From an uncultured Bacteroidia bacterium (GTDB taxonomy: Bacteria; Bacteroidota; Bacteroidia; Bacteroidales; UBA932), in NCBI GenBank assembly GCA_902774155.1, contig CACYHF010000008.1, positions 23,249 to 87,248 of the forward strand: 64,000 nt of DNA, read 5' to 3'. This document shows positions 55,501 to 63,990 of the stretch, piece by piece. The position numbers were made by a program, and so were the translations under genes. The notes under the pieces are model-generated. The model was not told the DNA's origin and did no database searches. It was given only the letters and a program-made list of their open reading frames with translations. The stretch's first letter is position 1, and every line of letters starts with the position of its first letter.

Positions 55501-56250
55501 CTATTCGGTTTTTTCTTCTGCGAATTTCGTGCCAGAAAGTTCGTTCTGGCGTTCAATTTCGTTAAGTTCCGGGTTGGGGCGGATGGAAAGGATGCGGACA
55601 TCGGCCATGGGGCGGTCCCGGCGGTCTGTGGCCACGGCGGCAATCTTGTCAATCACGTTGAGTCCGGCAACGGTTTCGCCGAAGACGGTATACTCGCCGT
55701 CCAGGTGCACGCAGTGGTCCGGATCCTGCACCAGATAGAACTGCGAGCCCGACGAGGCCTTGAACGGATTGGCCATATCTCCCACGCGGGCGGCGGCCAG
55801 TGCCCCTTTCTTATGCCGATGGAGCGGTTGCCCGTCGGCATCCCGCATTTCGGCCGGAATGGTATATTTGGGTCCGCCTTCCCCGTATTGGGCCACCAGG
55901 GCGGTGTCTTTGGTGAAGGGGTCTCCGCCCTGGATCATGAAACCGTTGATGACGCGGTGGAACAGCGTGCTGTCGTAATAGCCGGACAGGGCCAGTTTCT
56001 CAAAGTTGTCCCGGTGGCGGGGCGTGTCCTTGTACAGCTTGACGCGGATGGTGCCCATATTGGTGACAATGTCGAAGACGGGCTCTTCCGGGAGGGCTTC
56101 CGCGGCCTTTTTGGCGGCCAGGGTATCGGTGGGCTCCACCGTCAGTTCAATCTCTTCCGGAGCGGCATCGGCCGCTTCCTTTCCTTTGTTGCGGTTTTTG
56201 CAGCCGGCCAGCACGGCCAGGGCTATAAACAGGTACAGATACTTCTTCAT
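55501..56250 (-). CDS. Cyclophilin-type peptidyl-prolyl isomerase, lipoprotein
   Basis: A 249-residue periplasmic foldase anchored as a lipoprotein (signal ending LAGC, Cys17). After a Glu/Ala-rich linker the cyclophilin domain begins at FDIVTNMGTIRVKLY; catalytic and binding residues lie in STLFHRVINGFMIQGGDP and NPFKASSGSQFYLV. The usual cyclophilin Trp is replaced by His in DPDHCVHLDGEYTVFGE, common in bacterial forms. The gene is monocistronic, and its minus-7 box is back to back with that of the flippase gene. Confidence 0.93.
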   Translation of the reverse strand: MKKYLYLFIALAVLAGCKNRNKGKEAADAAPEEIELTVEPTDTLAAKKAAEALPEEPVFDIVTNMGTIRVKLYKDTPRHRDNFEKLALSGYYDSTLFHRVINGFMIQGGDPFTKDTALVAQYGEGGPKYTIPAEMRDADGQPLHRHKKGALAAARVGDMANPFKASSGSQFYLVQDPDHCVHLDGEYTVFGETVAGLNVIDKIAAVATDRRDRPMADVRILSIRPNPELNEIERQNELSGTKFAEEKTE

Positions 56251-56271
56251 AAGAATATTTCTTTCTCACCG

Positions 56272-56289
56272 CAAAATTAGTTATTTTTG
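56272..56289. promoter_or_regulatory. Back-to-back minus-7 boxes for the cyclophilin (minus) and flippase (plus) genes
   Basis: TAATTTTG on the minus strand (56272-56279) and TATTTTTG on the plus strand (56282-56289), separated by GT, exactly the arrangement at 13019-13036. The plus box ends 7 nt before the flippase ATG at 56297. Confidence 0.7.
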
Positions 56290-56296
56290 TGGTGAA

Positions 56297-57751
56297 ATGG
56301 CAAAAAATCCACTCAAACAGCTTGCGGGGGAAACCGCTATCTACGGCTTCAGTTCCATTCTGGCCCGCGTCCTCAATTTCTTGTTCGTGCCCATCTACAC
56401 GCGCATGCTCACCCAGGTGCAGTATGGTGTGGTAACGGAATTCATGGCCTATATCGCCATCCTGCAGGTGGTGTTGGTGCTGGGGTTGGAAACGGGTTGT
56501 TTCCGCTTTGCGAATAAGGAAGGGGAGGACCCCCGGAAGGTGTATTCCGGCGCGCTGTTAACCGTCACTGGACTCAACCTGGCGTTCCTGGCCTGCATGG
56601 TGGCGTTTTCAGGGCCCATATCGGCCGCCCTGGGCTATGAAGGATATCGGCGGCTGATCATCTATGTGGCGGCCATCCTTTTCTGCGACAGCATAACGGC
56701 CATCCTCTTTGCCAAACTGCGGCAGGAGCACAAGGCCGTGAAGTTTGCCATCCTCAAGACCGTCAAGATTTTAACGGAAACCGGCGCCAATTTGGTTCTG
56801 TTCTTTGTATGGCCCGCCCAGCCGGATTTCACCTATCCCGTTTTCGCCATCTTTGTGAGCTGCGTGCTGTGCCTGGCCCTGTTCATCCCGGATATGCTTC
56901 GCCTGAGGCCCATTTGGGACGGCTCTGTGGTAAAACGCCTGTTAATCTACTCCCTGCCGCTTATGGTGGCGTCCCTGCCGGGTGTGGCCAACGACTTCCT
57001 GGACCGGGTGCTGTTCCGTTATTTCGACACTTCCTCAGAGGCCTGGCGCGCTTCGCTGGGCGTATACCAGGCAGCCGTGAAGCTGGCGGTGATCATGAAC
57101 CTGTTCATCCAGATGTTCCGCTATGCGGCCGAACCTTTCTTCTTCCAACGGGCGCGGGACAAAAACTCCAAGGAGCTGTATGCCGTGGTGATGGAGTACT
57201 TCACGGCCTTCTGCGGCGTGGTATTTCTGGGGGTTATCGGCTATATCGACATCATTTCCCTGTTCCTGGGACGGGACTTCCGGGTGGGGATCGGCGTTGT
57301 GCCCATCATGCTCCTGAGCTACATGCTGCTGGGCATGCTCTTCAACGTGTCCATGTGGTACAAGCTCTCCGGCAAAACCAATATGGCCATCTGGATCACC
57401 TTGGCGGGCCTTCTGGTAACCGTCGTGGTGAACGTGACGTTTATGCCGCGCTTCTCCTATTGGGCATCGGCCTGGGGCCACCTGGCCAGCTACCTGGTTA
57501 TGTTTATCATCAGTGCCTGGCTGGGGTCCAAGTATTATCCCATCCCGTACAGCTGGAAGCGCATCGGCGCATTTTTCCTGCTCATGGGGGCGGCCTATAT
57601 GGCCATGCGGGCCTGTTTCGGCCACATCGAGGCCCTTTGGCTGCGCCTGGCGGTAAATACCGTACTCATCGGTCTGTATGGCGGGGCCTCCTGGCTGCTC
57701 CTGCGCCGTCGCCCCGTGGACGTATCGGACAGTGAATCTAATAACCAATAA
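56297..57751 (+). CDS. Polysaccharide/lipid-oligosaccharide flippase (MOP superfamily, Wzx-like)
   Basis: A 484-residue inner-membrane protein with about twelve to fourteen hydrophobic helices and no soluble domain. The N terminus KQLAGETAIYGFSSILARVLNFLFVPIYTRM is characteristic of Bacteroidota lipopolysaccharide biosynthesis flippases. It probably moves lipid-linked glycan repeat units across the membrane; its product is unknown since no glycosyltransferases are adjacent. The frame extends upstream to 56006, but the minus-7 box and cyclophilin gene fix the ATG at 56297. It precedes the GH20 gene by 14 nt. Confidence 0.88.
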   Translation: MAKNPLKQLAGETAIYGFSSILARVLNFLFVPIYTRMLTQVQYGVVTEFMAYIAILQVVLVLGLETGCFRFANKEGEDPRKVYSGALLTVTGLNLAFLACMVAFSGPISAALGYEGYRRLIIYVAAILFCDSITAILFAKLRQEHKAVKFAILKTVKILTETGANLVLFFVWPAQPDFTYPVFAIFVSCVLCLALFIPDMLRLRPIWDGSVVKRLLIYSLPLMVASLPGVANDFLDRVLFRYFDTSSEAWRASLGVYQAAVKLAVIMNLFIQMFRYAAEPFFFQRARDKNSKELYAVVMEYFTAFCGVVFLGVIGYIDIISLFLGRDFRVGIGVVPIMLLSYMLLGMLFNVSMWYKLSGKTNMAIWITLAGLLVTVVVNVTFMPRFSYWASAWGHLASYLVMFIISAWLGSKYYPIPYSWKRIGAFFLLMGAAYMAMRACFGHIEALWLRLAVNTVLIGLYGGASWLLLRRRPVDVSDSESNNQ

Positions 57752-57765
57752 TTTACATCCACGCT

Positions 57766-59457
57766 ATGAAGCGATTCCTTCTTTTTCTTTCTGCCCTGGC
57801 GGTGCTTTCCTGCGCCAAGCCGCAACCCCAGGCTTTCCAGGTAATTCCGATGCCGGACCAGGTCACGGTGAGTGACGGCACCTTCTGCGTGAAGGGCGCC
57901 GCGGTACACTTTGACGACGACCTGGACGAGGCTTCGGCGGCCGCCGTCCTTCGCTTTGTGGACGCCATTGAAACGGCCACCGGCACCCAGTGCAAATGGG
58001 CCGAAGGCGGCATGATTTTCCGGGCCAATCCCAGCCTGGCTGCCGAGCAATACTCCATCAACATCACGCCTAAGAGCGTCACGGTGGAGGCATCGGCCCT
58101 GAACGGCTTCGTTTACGCCTGTGAAACCTTGAAGCAGATGCTTCCTGCCGCCATTTATGGCAAGGAGGCCGTGAAGGCCGATTGGGTGCTGCCCTGCGTA
58201 AGCATCCTGGACCAGCCGCGCTTCGGCTACCGGGGTATGCACCTGGATCCCTGCCGCCACTTCTTCTCCATCGAGGAGACCAAGCGCTACCTGGATGTGA
58301 TGACGGCCTACAAACTGAACCGCTTCCACTGGCATCTCACGGAAGACCAGGGCTGGCGGATGGAGGTGAAGAAATACCCTAAACTCACCGAGGTAGGCGC
58401 CTGGCGCAACGGCACCATGATCGGGAAAAACTGGGGCTCCAACGACGGCATCCGCTATGGCGGTTTCTATACCCGGGAGGAGATGAAAGAAGTGGTGGAA
58501 TATGCCGCCGCGCGGGGCATCACCGTGATTCCGGAAATCGACCTGCCCGGTCACATGGTGGCAGCGCTGGCCGCTTATCCGGAACTGGGCTGCACCGGCG
58601 GTCCCTATGAGGTCTGGACCCGTTGGGGCGTGGCTCCCGATATCCTCTGCGCCGGCAACGAGCAAATCTACACCTTCCTGGAGGACGTCCTCACGGAAGT
58701 GATGGACATCTTCCCTTCGGAATACATCCATATCGGCGGAGATGAAGCCTTCAACGAGTCCGAAGGGATTCCGTGGGAGCACTGCCCCAAGTGCGCCGCC
58801 AAGATGCGTCAGCTGGGCATCAAGAAAGGGCCGATGGCCAAGCACTACCTGCAGAACTACGTTACTGCCCGCATCCAGCAGTTCCTCAACGACCACGGCC
58901 GCAAGATTATCGGTTGGGACGAGATTCTGGAAGGGGAACTGGCCAAAGGCGCCACAGTGATGTCCTGGCGCGGTGTGGAAGGCGGTATCAAGGCTGCCGC
59001 CAAGGGCTTCGACGCCATCATGACCCCCAGCAGCCACCTGTATTTCGACTACTATCAGGGTCAGGAGCGTGACAAGGAGCCGCTGGCTATCGGTGGCTTC
59101 CTGCCGCTTGACAAGGTGTACAGTTATGAGCCTTTCGACGGCCTGGTTCCCGGTTCCGAAAAGCATATCCTGGGCGTTCAGGCCAACCTCTGGACCGAAT
59201 ACATCCCCACGCCGGAGCAACTGGAATATATGCTGTTGCCCCGTATGTGCGCCTTGTCGGAAATCCAGTGGTGCGCGGCCGATAAGAAGGACTTCGCCCG
59301 CTTCGACGCCTCGCTGGACCACGCCTTCGCTATCTTCGATGCAATGGGTCTGAACTACTCGATGGATTGCCGCGGGCTCATCGGCCTGGACCGCCAGCCC
59401 GCCCGCAGCCCCGAAGAACTGGAAGCTTACCTGGAAAAGAAAGACTGGGGCTGGTAA
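57766..59457 (+). CDS. Beta-N-acetylhexosaminidase (GH20), lipoprotein
   Basis: Removes terminal GlcNAc/GalNAc from glycans. The 563-residue protein has a lipoprotein signal (LAVLSC, Cys16), a GH20b N-terminal domain (about residues 25-140) and the (beta/alpha)8 catalytic domain from about 145. The catalytic Asp326-Glu327 pair lies in HIGGDEAFNES, the substrate-binding NRFHWHLTEDQGWRMEV is intact, and WTEYIPTPEQLEYMLLPR is the usual C-terminal active-site segment. It is convergent with the chromate transporter gene with no gap. It would feed the hexosamine kinase encoded at 39.9 kb (inference). Confidence 0.95.
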   Translation: MKRFLLFLSALAVLSCAKPQPQAFQVIPMPDQVTVSDGTFCVKGAAVHFDDDLDEASAAAVLRFVDAIETATGTQCKWAEGGMIFRANPSLAAEQYSINITPKSVTVEASALNGFVYACETLKQMLPAAIYGKEAVKADWVLPCVSILDQPRFGYRGMHLDPCRHFFSIEETKRYLDVMTAYKLNRFHWHLTEDQGWRMEVKKYPKLTEVGAWRNGTMIGKNWGSNDGIRYGGFYTREEMKEVVEYAAARGITVIPEIDLPGHMVAALAAYPELGCTGGPYEVWTRWGVAPDILCAGNEQIYTFLEDVLTEVMDIFPSEYIHIGGDEAFNESEGIPWEHCPKCAAKMRQLGIKKGPMAKHYLQNYVTARIQQFLNDHGRKIIGWDEILEGELAKGATVMSWRGVEGGIKAAAKGFDAIMTPSSHLYFDYYQGQERDKEPLAIGGFLPLDKVYSYEPFDGLVPGSEKHILGVQANLWTEYIPTPEQLEYMLLPRMCALSEIQWCAADKKDFARFDASLDHAFAIFDAMGLNYSMDCRGLIGLDRQPARSPEELEAYLEKKDWGW

Positions 59458-60060
59458 TCAATACAGCAGCAAGCCCAGGGCGGCACCGGCCAGAATGAGA
59501 TAGATGGGGTTCACCTTGCCCCAGTAGCCGGCCACGAAGGCTCCGCCCAGCAGCACCCAGCTTATCCAGTCGGGGAAGTTATCGGAAACCACTTGGACCG
59601 AAGGCACGCCGCCCGTCCAGGTGGTTTTCAGGATTAAGATGACGGCCGCCGCGCCGATAAGGCCCACCACAGCCGGCTTGAGCCAGGCCAGGGTGCCGGC
59701 ATAGAGCGTGCTGCTGCGGAAGCGGAAATAGAATTTCACAATGAGCAGCATCATCACGAAGGACGGCAGGATGAGGGCCAGGGTGGCCGTGAGAGAGCCG
59801 ATAACCCCCAGCAGGGGACTGCCGGAAGCGTTCAAGAGCACGTCATAGCCCACATAGGTGGCGCTGTTGATGCCGATGGGGCCCGGCGTCATCTGCGAAA
59901 TGGCCACGATGTCGGTGAAGGTGGCTTCGGAAATCCAGCCGTGCTCCACCACCACCTGGTTCTGGATGAGGGACAGCATGGCATAACCACCGCCGAAAGT
60001 AAAGGCGCCGATCAGGAAGAAGGTCCAGGCCAGTTGGGCCAATAACACTATCGTTTCCAT
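59458..60060 (-). CDS. Chromate transporter, half-size (second of pair)
   Basis: A 200-residue membrane protein of the CHR family. The signature GAFTFGGGYAMLSLIQNQVV (about residues 18-37) and DIVAISQMTPGPIGINSATYVGY are present, with about six helices. Half-size CHR proteins act as heteromeric pairs in which the two halves have opposite membrane topology. It overlaps its partner by 13 nt. Whether the natural substrate is chromate or another oxyanion is unknown. Confidence 0.9.
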   Translation of the reverse strand: METIVLLAQLAWTFFLIGAFTFGGGYAMLSLIQNQVVVEHGWISEATFTDIVAISQMTPGPIGINSATYVGYDVLLNASGSPLLGVIGSLTATLALILPSFVMMLLIVKFYFRFRSSTLYAGTLAWLKPAVVGLIGAAAVILILKTTWTGGVPSVQVVSDNFPDWISWVLLGGAFVAGYWGKVNPIYLILAGAALGLLLY

Positions 60061-60602
60061 CGGCCCTCCTGATAATAAGTGAGACTGAAGCCCAGCACCA
60101 GCACGCAGAGGATGATGTAGATGGGCGAAACGTTCAAGAAAGCCACCAGCAGCAGGGAAGCCACGGCCAACAGCCAGTGCCAGACGTTCTTGCAGGATTT
60201 GCGGGCCATATTCACCGTGGGGACGGCGATGAGCGAAATCACCACCGGCCGGATGCCCTTGAACGCCCGCTGTACCCAGGGATTGTCCTGGAAGGCCACG
60301 AAGAACATGGCGATGGCCAGAATCATCAGGAACGAAGGCGTGATGCTGCCCAGCGTGGCGGCCACACTGCCCTTGAAGCCCCGCAGTTTATGCCCGGCGA
60401 AGATGGAGATGTTCACCGCCATCACGCCCGGTGCGCTCTGGGAAAGCGCCACGATATCCGGCAGTTCGTCTTCCGAAATCCAGCCGCGGCGGGAAAGCTC
60501 GGACTGGATGAGCGGGATCATGGCATAGCCTCCGCCAATGGTGAAGGCACCGATTTTGGCGAAAACCTTGAAAATCTGCCAGAGGGACACTTGTTTTTCC
60601 AT
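60048..60602 (-). CDS. Chromate transporter, half-size (first of pair)
   Basis: A 184-residue CHR-family half protein with GAFTIGGGYAMIPLIQSEL and DIVALSQSAPGVMAVNISIFAGH. The two halves share a clear relationship (GAFTxGGGYAM, DIVAxSQ), showing an ancient duplication. A GTG at 60611 lies in the minus-7 box, so ATG 60602 (MEKQVSLWQIFKVFAK) is chosen; it is 8 nt after that box. The 13-nt overlap with the second gene suggests coupled translation. Confidence 0.88.
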   Translation of the reverse strand: MEKQVSLWQIFKVFAKIGAFTIGGGYAMIPLIQSELSRRGWISEDELPDIVALSQSAPGVMAVNISIFAGHKLRGFKGSVAATLGSITPSFLMILAIAMFFVAFQDNPWVQRAFKGIRPVVISLIAVPTVNMARKSCKNVWHWLLAVASLLLVAFLNVSPIYIILCVLVLGFSLTYYQEGRWKR

Positions 60603-60610
60603 ATCGGCCA

Positions 60611-60642
60611 CAAAGTTACCAAATAATTATTTGCTATCTTTG
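60611..60642. promoter_or_regulatory. Divergent minus-7 boxes for the chromate transporters (minus) and beta-galactosidase (plus)
   Basis: TAACTTTG on the minus strand at 60611-60618, 8 nt before ATG 60602. TATCTTTG on the plus strand at 60635-60642, 6 nt before ATG 60649. No normal minus-33 for either. Confidence 0.7.
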
Positions 60643-60648
60643 TACATT

Positions 60649-63600
60649 ATGAAAAAACTCGTCCTCTTTTCCCTGGCCCTTCTGGCCCTTACCTCTTTGC
60701 AAGCCCGAAAACTGGAACCCTGGCAGGACCCCGAAGTCTTCCAGGAGAACCGCCTTCCCATGCACACCAGTTTTGTCACGGACCAGCAGCAGACCCTTTC
60801 GCTCAACGGCCGCTGGCGTTTCCACTGGAGTGAAACGGTAGATAGCCGCCTGAAGGGTTTCGAGGCCATCAACTACAACGATGCCGGCTGGGCCGAAATG
60901 CCCGTCCCCGGCCTGTGGGAGCTCAACGGCTACGGGAATCCGGTGTATGTGAATATCGGCTATGCCTGGAAGGGACTGCAGCCCAATACGCCGCCCATCG
61001 TGCCCAAGGAGGGCAACCATGTGGGCCAGTACCGCCGTGTGTTCGACCTTCCGGCCGATTGGGAAAAGCAGCCGGTGTATCTTTGCATCGGCAGCGCCAC
61101 CTCCAACGTACGCGTGTGGATCAACGGGAAAATGGTGGGCTACAGCGAGGACAGCAAACTGGAAGCCCGTTTCGACGTGAGCAAGTTCGTGACACCGGGC
61201 CTGAATGTCATCGCCCTGGAAGTGTTCCGCTGGTGCGACGGTACCTATCTGGAAGACCAGGACTTCTGGCGCCTGAGCGGCATTTCCCGCGGCATCTATC
61301 TTTATACGCGCGCAAAACAGCGCCTGGAGGACGTGCATATCCTCGCCGGGGCCGATGGCTCCCTGCAACTGCAGGCCGATGTCACCTCCGGCATTGCCTC
61401 CGTACAGGGGGACCTGTACGATGCTGCCGGTGTCCGGGTGGCCGGTTTATCGGCCAAGCCCCGGAAAGGGAAAGCCTTGGCCCAGACGCAGGTGGGCGGC
61501 GTGAAGCCCTGGAGCGCGGAAACCCCTTATCTGTACCGCCTGCAGGTAAGCGCCTTGGATGGGGCGGGCAACGTGATGGAGAGCGCCCCTTTCGAAGTGG
61601 GCTTCCGCACAGTGGAGATCAAGGATGCCCAACTGCTGGTGAACGGCCAGCCTGTCCTGATCAAGGGGGCCGATCGACATGAAATGCACCCCACCAAGGG
61701 CTATATCGTCTCCGAGGAAGACATGATCCGGGATGTCCGCATCATGAAAGATCTGAATATCAATGCGGTGCGCACCTGCCACTATCCCGACGACCCTCGC
61801 TGGCTGGCCCTGTGCGACCGTTTCGGCCTGTATGTGGTGGACGAAGGCAATATCGAATCTCACGGAATGGGCTATAAAGACGGCGAAACCCTGGCGCAGG
61901 ATCCGCAGTTCCGCGCTGCGCACCTGGTACGCGACCAGCGCATGGTCCAGCGGGACTTTAACCATCCTTCCGTAATTGTCTGGAGCCTGGGCAACGAGGC
62001 CGGTCCCGGTCCCAACTTCGTAGACTGCCGGGATTGGATCAAGTCCTACGATTCCAGCCGCCCCGTCCAGTACGAGAACGCCCTCATGACCCAGTACGAC
62101 TGTTCCGATATCGTGTGTCCCATGTACTGGAGCCCGGAGAAGAGTGAGGCCTATGTATCGGCCCACCCGGACCGTCCGCTCATCCAGTGCGAGTATGCCC
62201 ACGCTATGGGGAATTCCATGGGTAATTTCAAGGAGTACTGGGACTTGGTGCGTAAGTACCCGGCGTACCAGGGCGGTTTCATTTGGGATTTCCAGGACCA
62301 GGCGCTGTGGAACGGCAGGTTCTTCGCCTTCGGCGGCGATTATGACCCGGCCGATCCTTCCGACGGTTCCTTCAACTGCAACGGCATCATCGCGGCCGAC
62401 CGCAGCCTGCATCCGCACGCTTATGAAGTCCGTTACCAGTATCGGGACATCCTCACTTCCGGCACGCCGGAAGCTTTAACCATCCATAACGAATATTTCT
62501 TCCGGGATTTGTCCGATGTTCGTCTGCTCTGGAGCCTGGAGGCCGATGGCGTTCCCGTACGCTCCGGCGTAGTAGAGGACCTGGTTGTCCGTCCGCAGAG
62601 GTCCACGGAGCTGGACCTGGGCATCGGCCCGATGGACGACATTCCCGGAACGCTCACCCTCACGGTGCGCTATGTGCTCAAGCGGGCCCGGCCTTTGCTC
62701 CCGGCGGACTGGGAGCTGGCCTATGACCAGTTGCTGCTCCGCGACAGCCGTCCGCTGCTGTTGGAGTGCGAAGGCGGCCAGTTGGGGGTATACAACACTT
62801 CGCAGGTGCTGGTGCTCACCGGTTTTCTGCCGGCTCCCGGCACCACCGGAGAGCGTGAAGCCCTGTGGACTGCCAGCTTCGACAAACACACCGGCGCCTT
62901 GGATTCCTATACTGTGGAGCGCAAGGAACTGCTCACGCAGCCGTTTATGCCTTGTTTTAACCGCGCCCCGGTAGAGAACGACCTGGGAGCCGGTCTGCAA
63001 TTCCGGCAGGCGCTGTGGCGGAACCCCGTTTTTGAGGTATCGGACTTCCGGGTAACGCCGCAGGACGGTGCCTGCCTGGTGGAGGTGGATTATGCGCCCA
63101 TCGGCGGGAAGGCGGCGGTGTCGGTTTTCTATCGGGTCACCTCCGACGGCACGCTAAGCGTAGTGGAGAAGATGGCCGATGCCGGCGGCCTGTCAGAGGC
63201 CCCGGACCTGTTCCGCTTCGGAATGTCCTTTGCTATGCCGGCTTCCTTCGACCGGCTGGATTTCTTCGGCCTGGGTCCTTGGGAAAACTATGCCGACCGC
63301 TGCAGCGCCGCCCTTTTGGGCCGCTATCGGCAAAGCGTGGCGGAACAATATCATTACGGGTACGTGCGCACGCAGGAATCCGGCACTCATACCGGGCTTC
63401 GCTTCCTGCGCATCCTGGACGAAGGCGGAAACGGCCTGGAGGTATCGGCACCGTTGGATTTCTCGGCATCGGCCCTGCCGTACTCCATTGCCGACCTGGA
63501 TGTAGTGGCTCCGGAAGGGGATACGTCCCAGAAGAACCATAACGGCCAGTACGGCGTGGCACGTCATCCGCAGGAACTGGTGCCCTCCGGGAACACTTAT

Positions 63601-63732
63601 GTCCACGTGGACGCCGTACAGATGGGGGTGGGCGGCATCGACTCCTGGGGCCGGCGGCCGTTGGAGAAGTATCGGCTCCCGGCCTGCGAGCGGGAATTCC
63701 GCTTTGTCCTCCGCCCGGTAGTGAATCTGTAA
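60649..63732 (+). CDS. Beta-galactosidase (GH2, LacZ-type), exported
   Basis: A 1027-residue glycoside hydrolase with a signal peptide (MKKLVLFSLALLALTSLQA) placing it in the periplasm. The domain order is that of LacZ: jelly-roll, immunoglobulin-like, TIM barrel, immunoglobulin-like, Bgal_small_N. Acid/base Glu450 is in SLGNEAGPGPNF and nucleophile Glu515 in IQCEYAHAMGNSMG. GADRHEMHPTKGYIV and CHYPDDPRWLALCDRFGLYV are family hallmarks. The frame extends back to 60538 through the chromate gene; the signal peptide and minus-7 box set ATG 60649. No SusC/D pair or regulator is adjacent. Confidence 0.95.
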   Translation: MKKLVLFSLALLALTSLQARKLEPWQDPEVFQENRLPMHTSFVTDQQQTLSLNGRWRFHWSETVDSRLKGFEAINYNDAGWAEMPVPGLWELNGYGNPVYVNIGYAWKGLQPNTPPIVPKEGNHVGQYRRVFDLPADWEKQPVYLCIGSATSNVRVWINGKMVGYSEDSKLEARFDVSKFVTPGLNVIALEVFRWCDGTYLEDQDFWRLSGISRGIYLYTRAKQRLEDVHILAGADGSLQLQADVTSGIASVQGDLYDAAGVRVAGLSAKPRKGKALAQTQVGGVKPWSAETPYLYRLQVSALDGAGNVMESAPFEVGFRTVEIKDAQLLVNGQPVLIKGADRHEMHPTKGYIVSEEDMIRDVRIMKDLNINAVRTCHYPDDPRWLALCDRFGLYVVDEGNIESHGMGYKDGETLAQDPQFRAAHLVRDQRMVQRDFNHPSVIVWSLGNEAGPGPNFVDCRDWIKSYDSSRPVQYENALMTQYDCSDIVCPMYWSPEKSEAYVSAHPDRPLIQCEYAHAMGNSMGNFKEYWDLVRKYPAYQGGFIWDFQDQALWNGRFFAFGGDYDPADPSDGSFNCNGIIAADRSLHPHAYEVRYQYRDILTSGTPEALTIHNEYFFRDLSDVRLLWSLEADGVPVRSGVVEDLVVRPQRSTELDLGIGPMDDIPGTLTLTVRYVLKRARPLLPADWELAYDQLLLRDSRPLLLECEGGQLGVYNTSQVLVLTGFLPAPGTTGEREALWTASFDKHTGALDSYTVERKELLTQPFMPCFNRAPVENDLGAGLQFRQALWRNPVFEVSDFRVTPQDGACLVEVDYAPIGGKAAVSVFYRVTSDGTLSVVEKMADAGGLSEAPDLFRFGMSFAMPASFDRLDFFGLGPWENYADRCSAALLGRYRQSVAEQYHYGYVRTQESGTHTGLRFLRILDEGGNGLEVSAPLDFSASALPYSIADLDVVAPEGDTSQKNHNGQYGVARHPQELVPSGNTYVHVDAVQMGVGGIDSWGRRPLEKYRLPACEREFRFVLRPVVNL

Positions 63733-63762
63733 AAACTATCCCCGGCTCGAAATGCACCCGTC

Positions 63763-63792
63763 ATCCCCGGCTTGACCGGGGATCTCTTTTTT
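63763..63792 (+). terminator. Terminator after the beta-galactosidase gene
   Basis: ATCCCCGG (63763-63770), CTTGA loop, CCGGGGAT (63776-63783), then CTCTTTTTTCT. The core GTCATCCCCGGCTTGACCGG is a sequence type often repeated in bacterial intergenic DNA. Confidence 0.85.
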
Positions 63793-63813
63793 CTAAAAAT
63801 TTTGTAGAAAAAA

Positions 63814-63844
63814 TTTGCCGGTTCGGAAATAATTACTACCTTTG
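63814..63844 (+). promoter_or_regulatory. rRNA operon promoter
   Basis: TTTG (63814-63817), 19-nt spacer, TACCTTTG (63837-63844), full consensus, with an A/T-rich stretch upstream (63785-63813) that could serve as an UP element. The start region is CAGTCCCG, shared with the tRNA-Ser promoter. Confidence 0.9.
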
Positions 63845-63847
63845 CAG

Positions 63848-63990
63848 TCCCGTTTGAAACGAACGGGATTTTTTACGGCTCATTGACAATATTGAAAGAC
63901 TAAAAGTACAAGCAAGCAAATTTAAACGAGCGTCAGTTTCTTTAGAGAAACTAGGATGTCAGGGACAAGCTTAGAATTTTATAAAGAATA
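63848..63990 (+). promoter_or_regulatory. rRNA leader: 5' hairpin with T-tract, boxA-like site and processing hairpin
   Basis: TCCCGTT (63848-63854) and AACGGGA (63862-63868) form a stem followed by TTTTTT, which looks like an intrinsic terminator about 25 nt into the transcript. GGCTCATTGACAA at 63877-63889 resembles boxA of antitermination systems. AGTTTCT (63935-63941), TTAG, AGAAACT (63946-63952) is a perfect hairpin. The final 40 nt approach the 16S 5' end. Confidence 0.7.
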
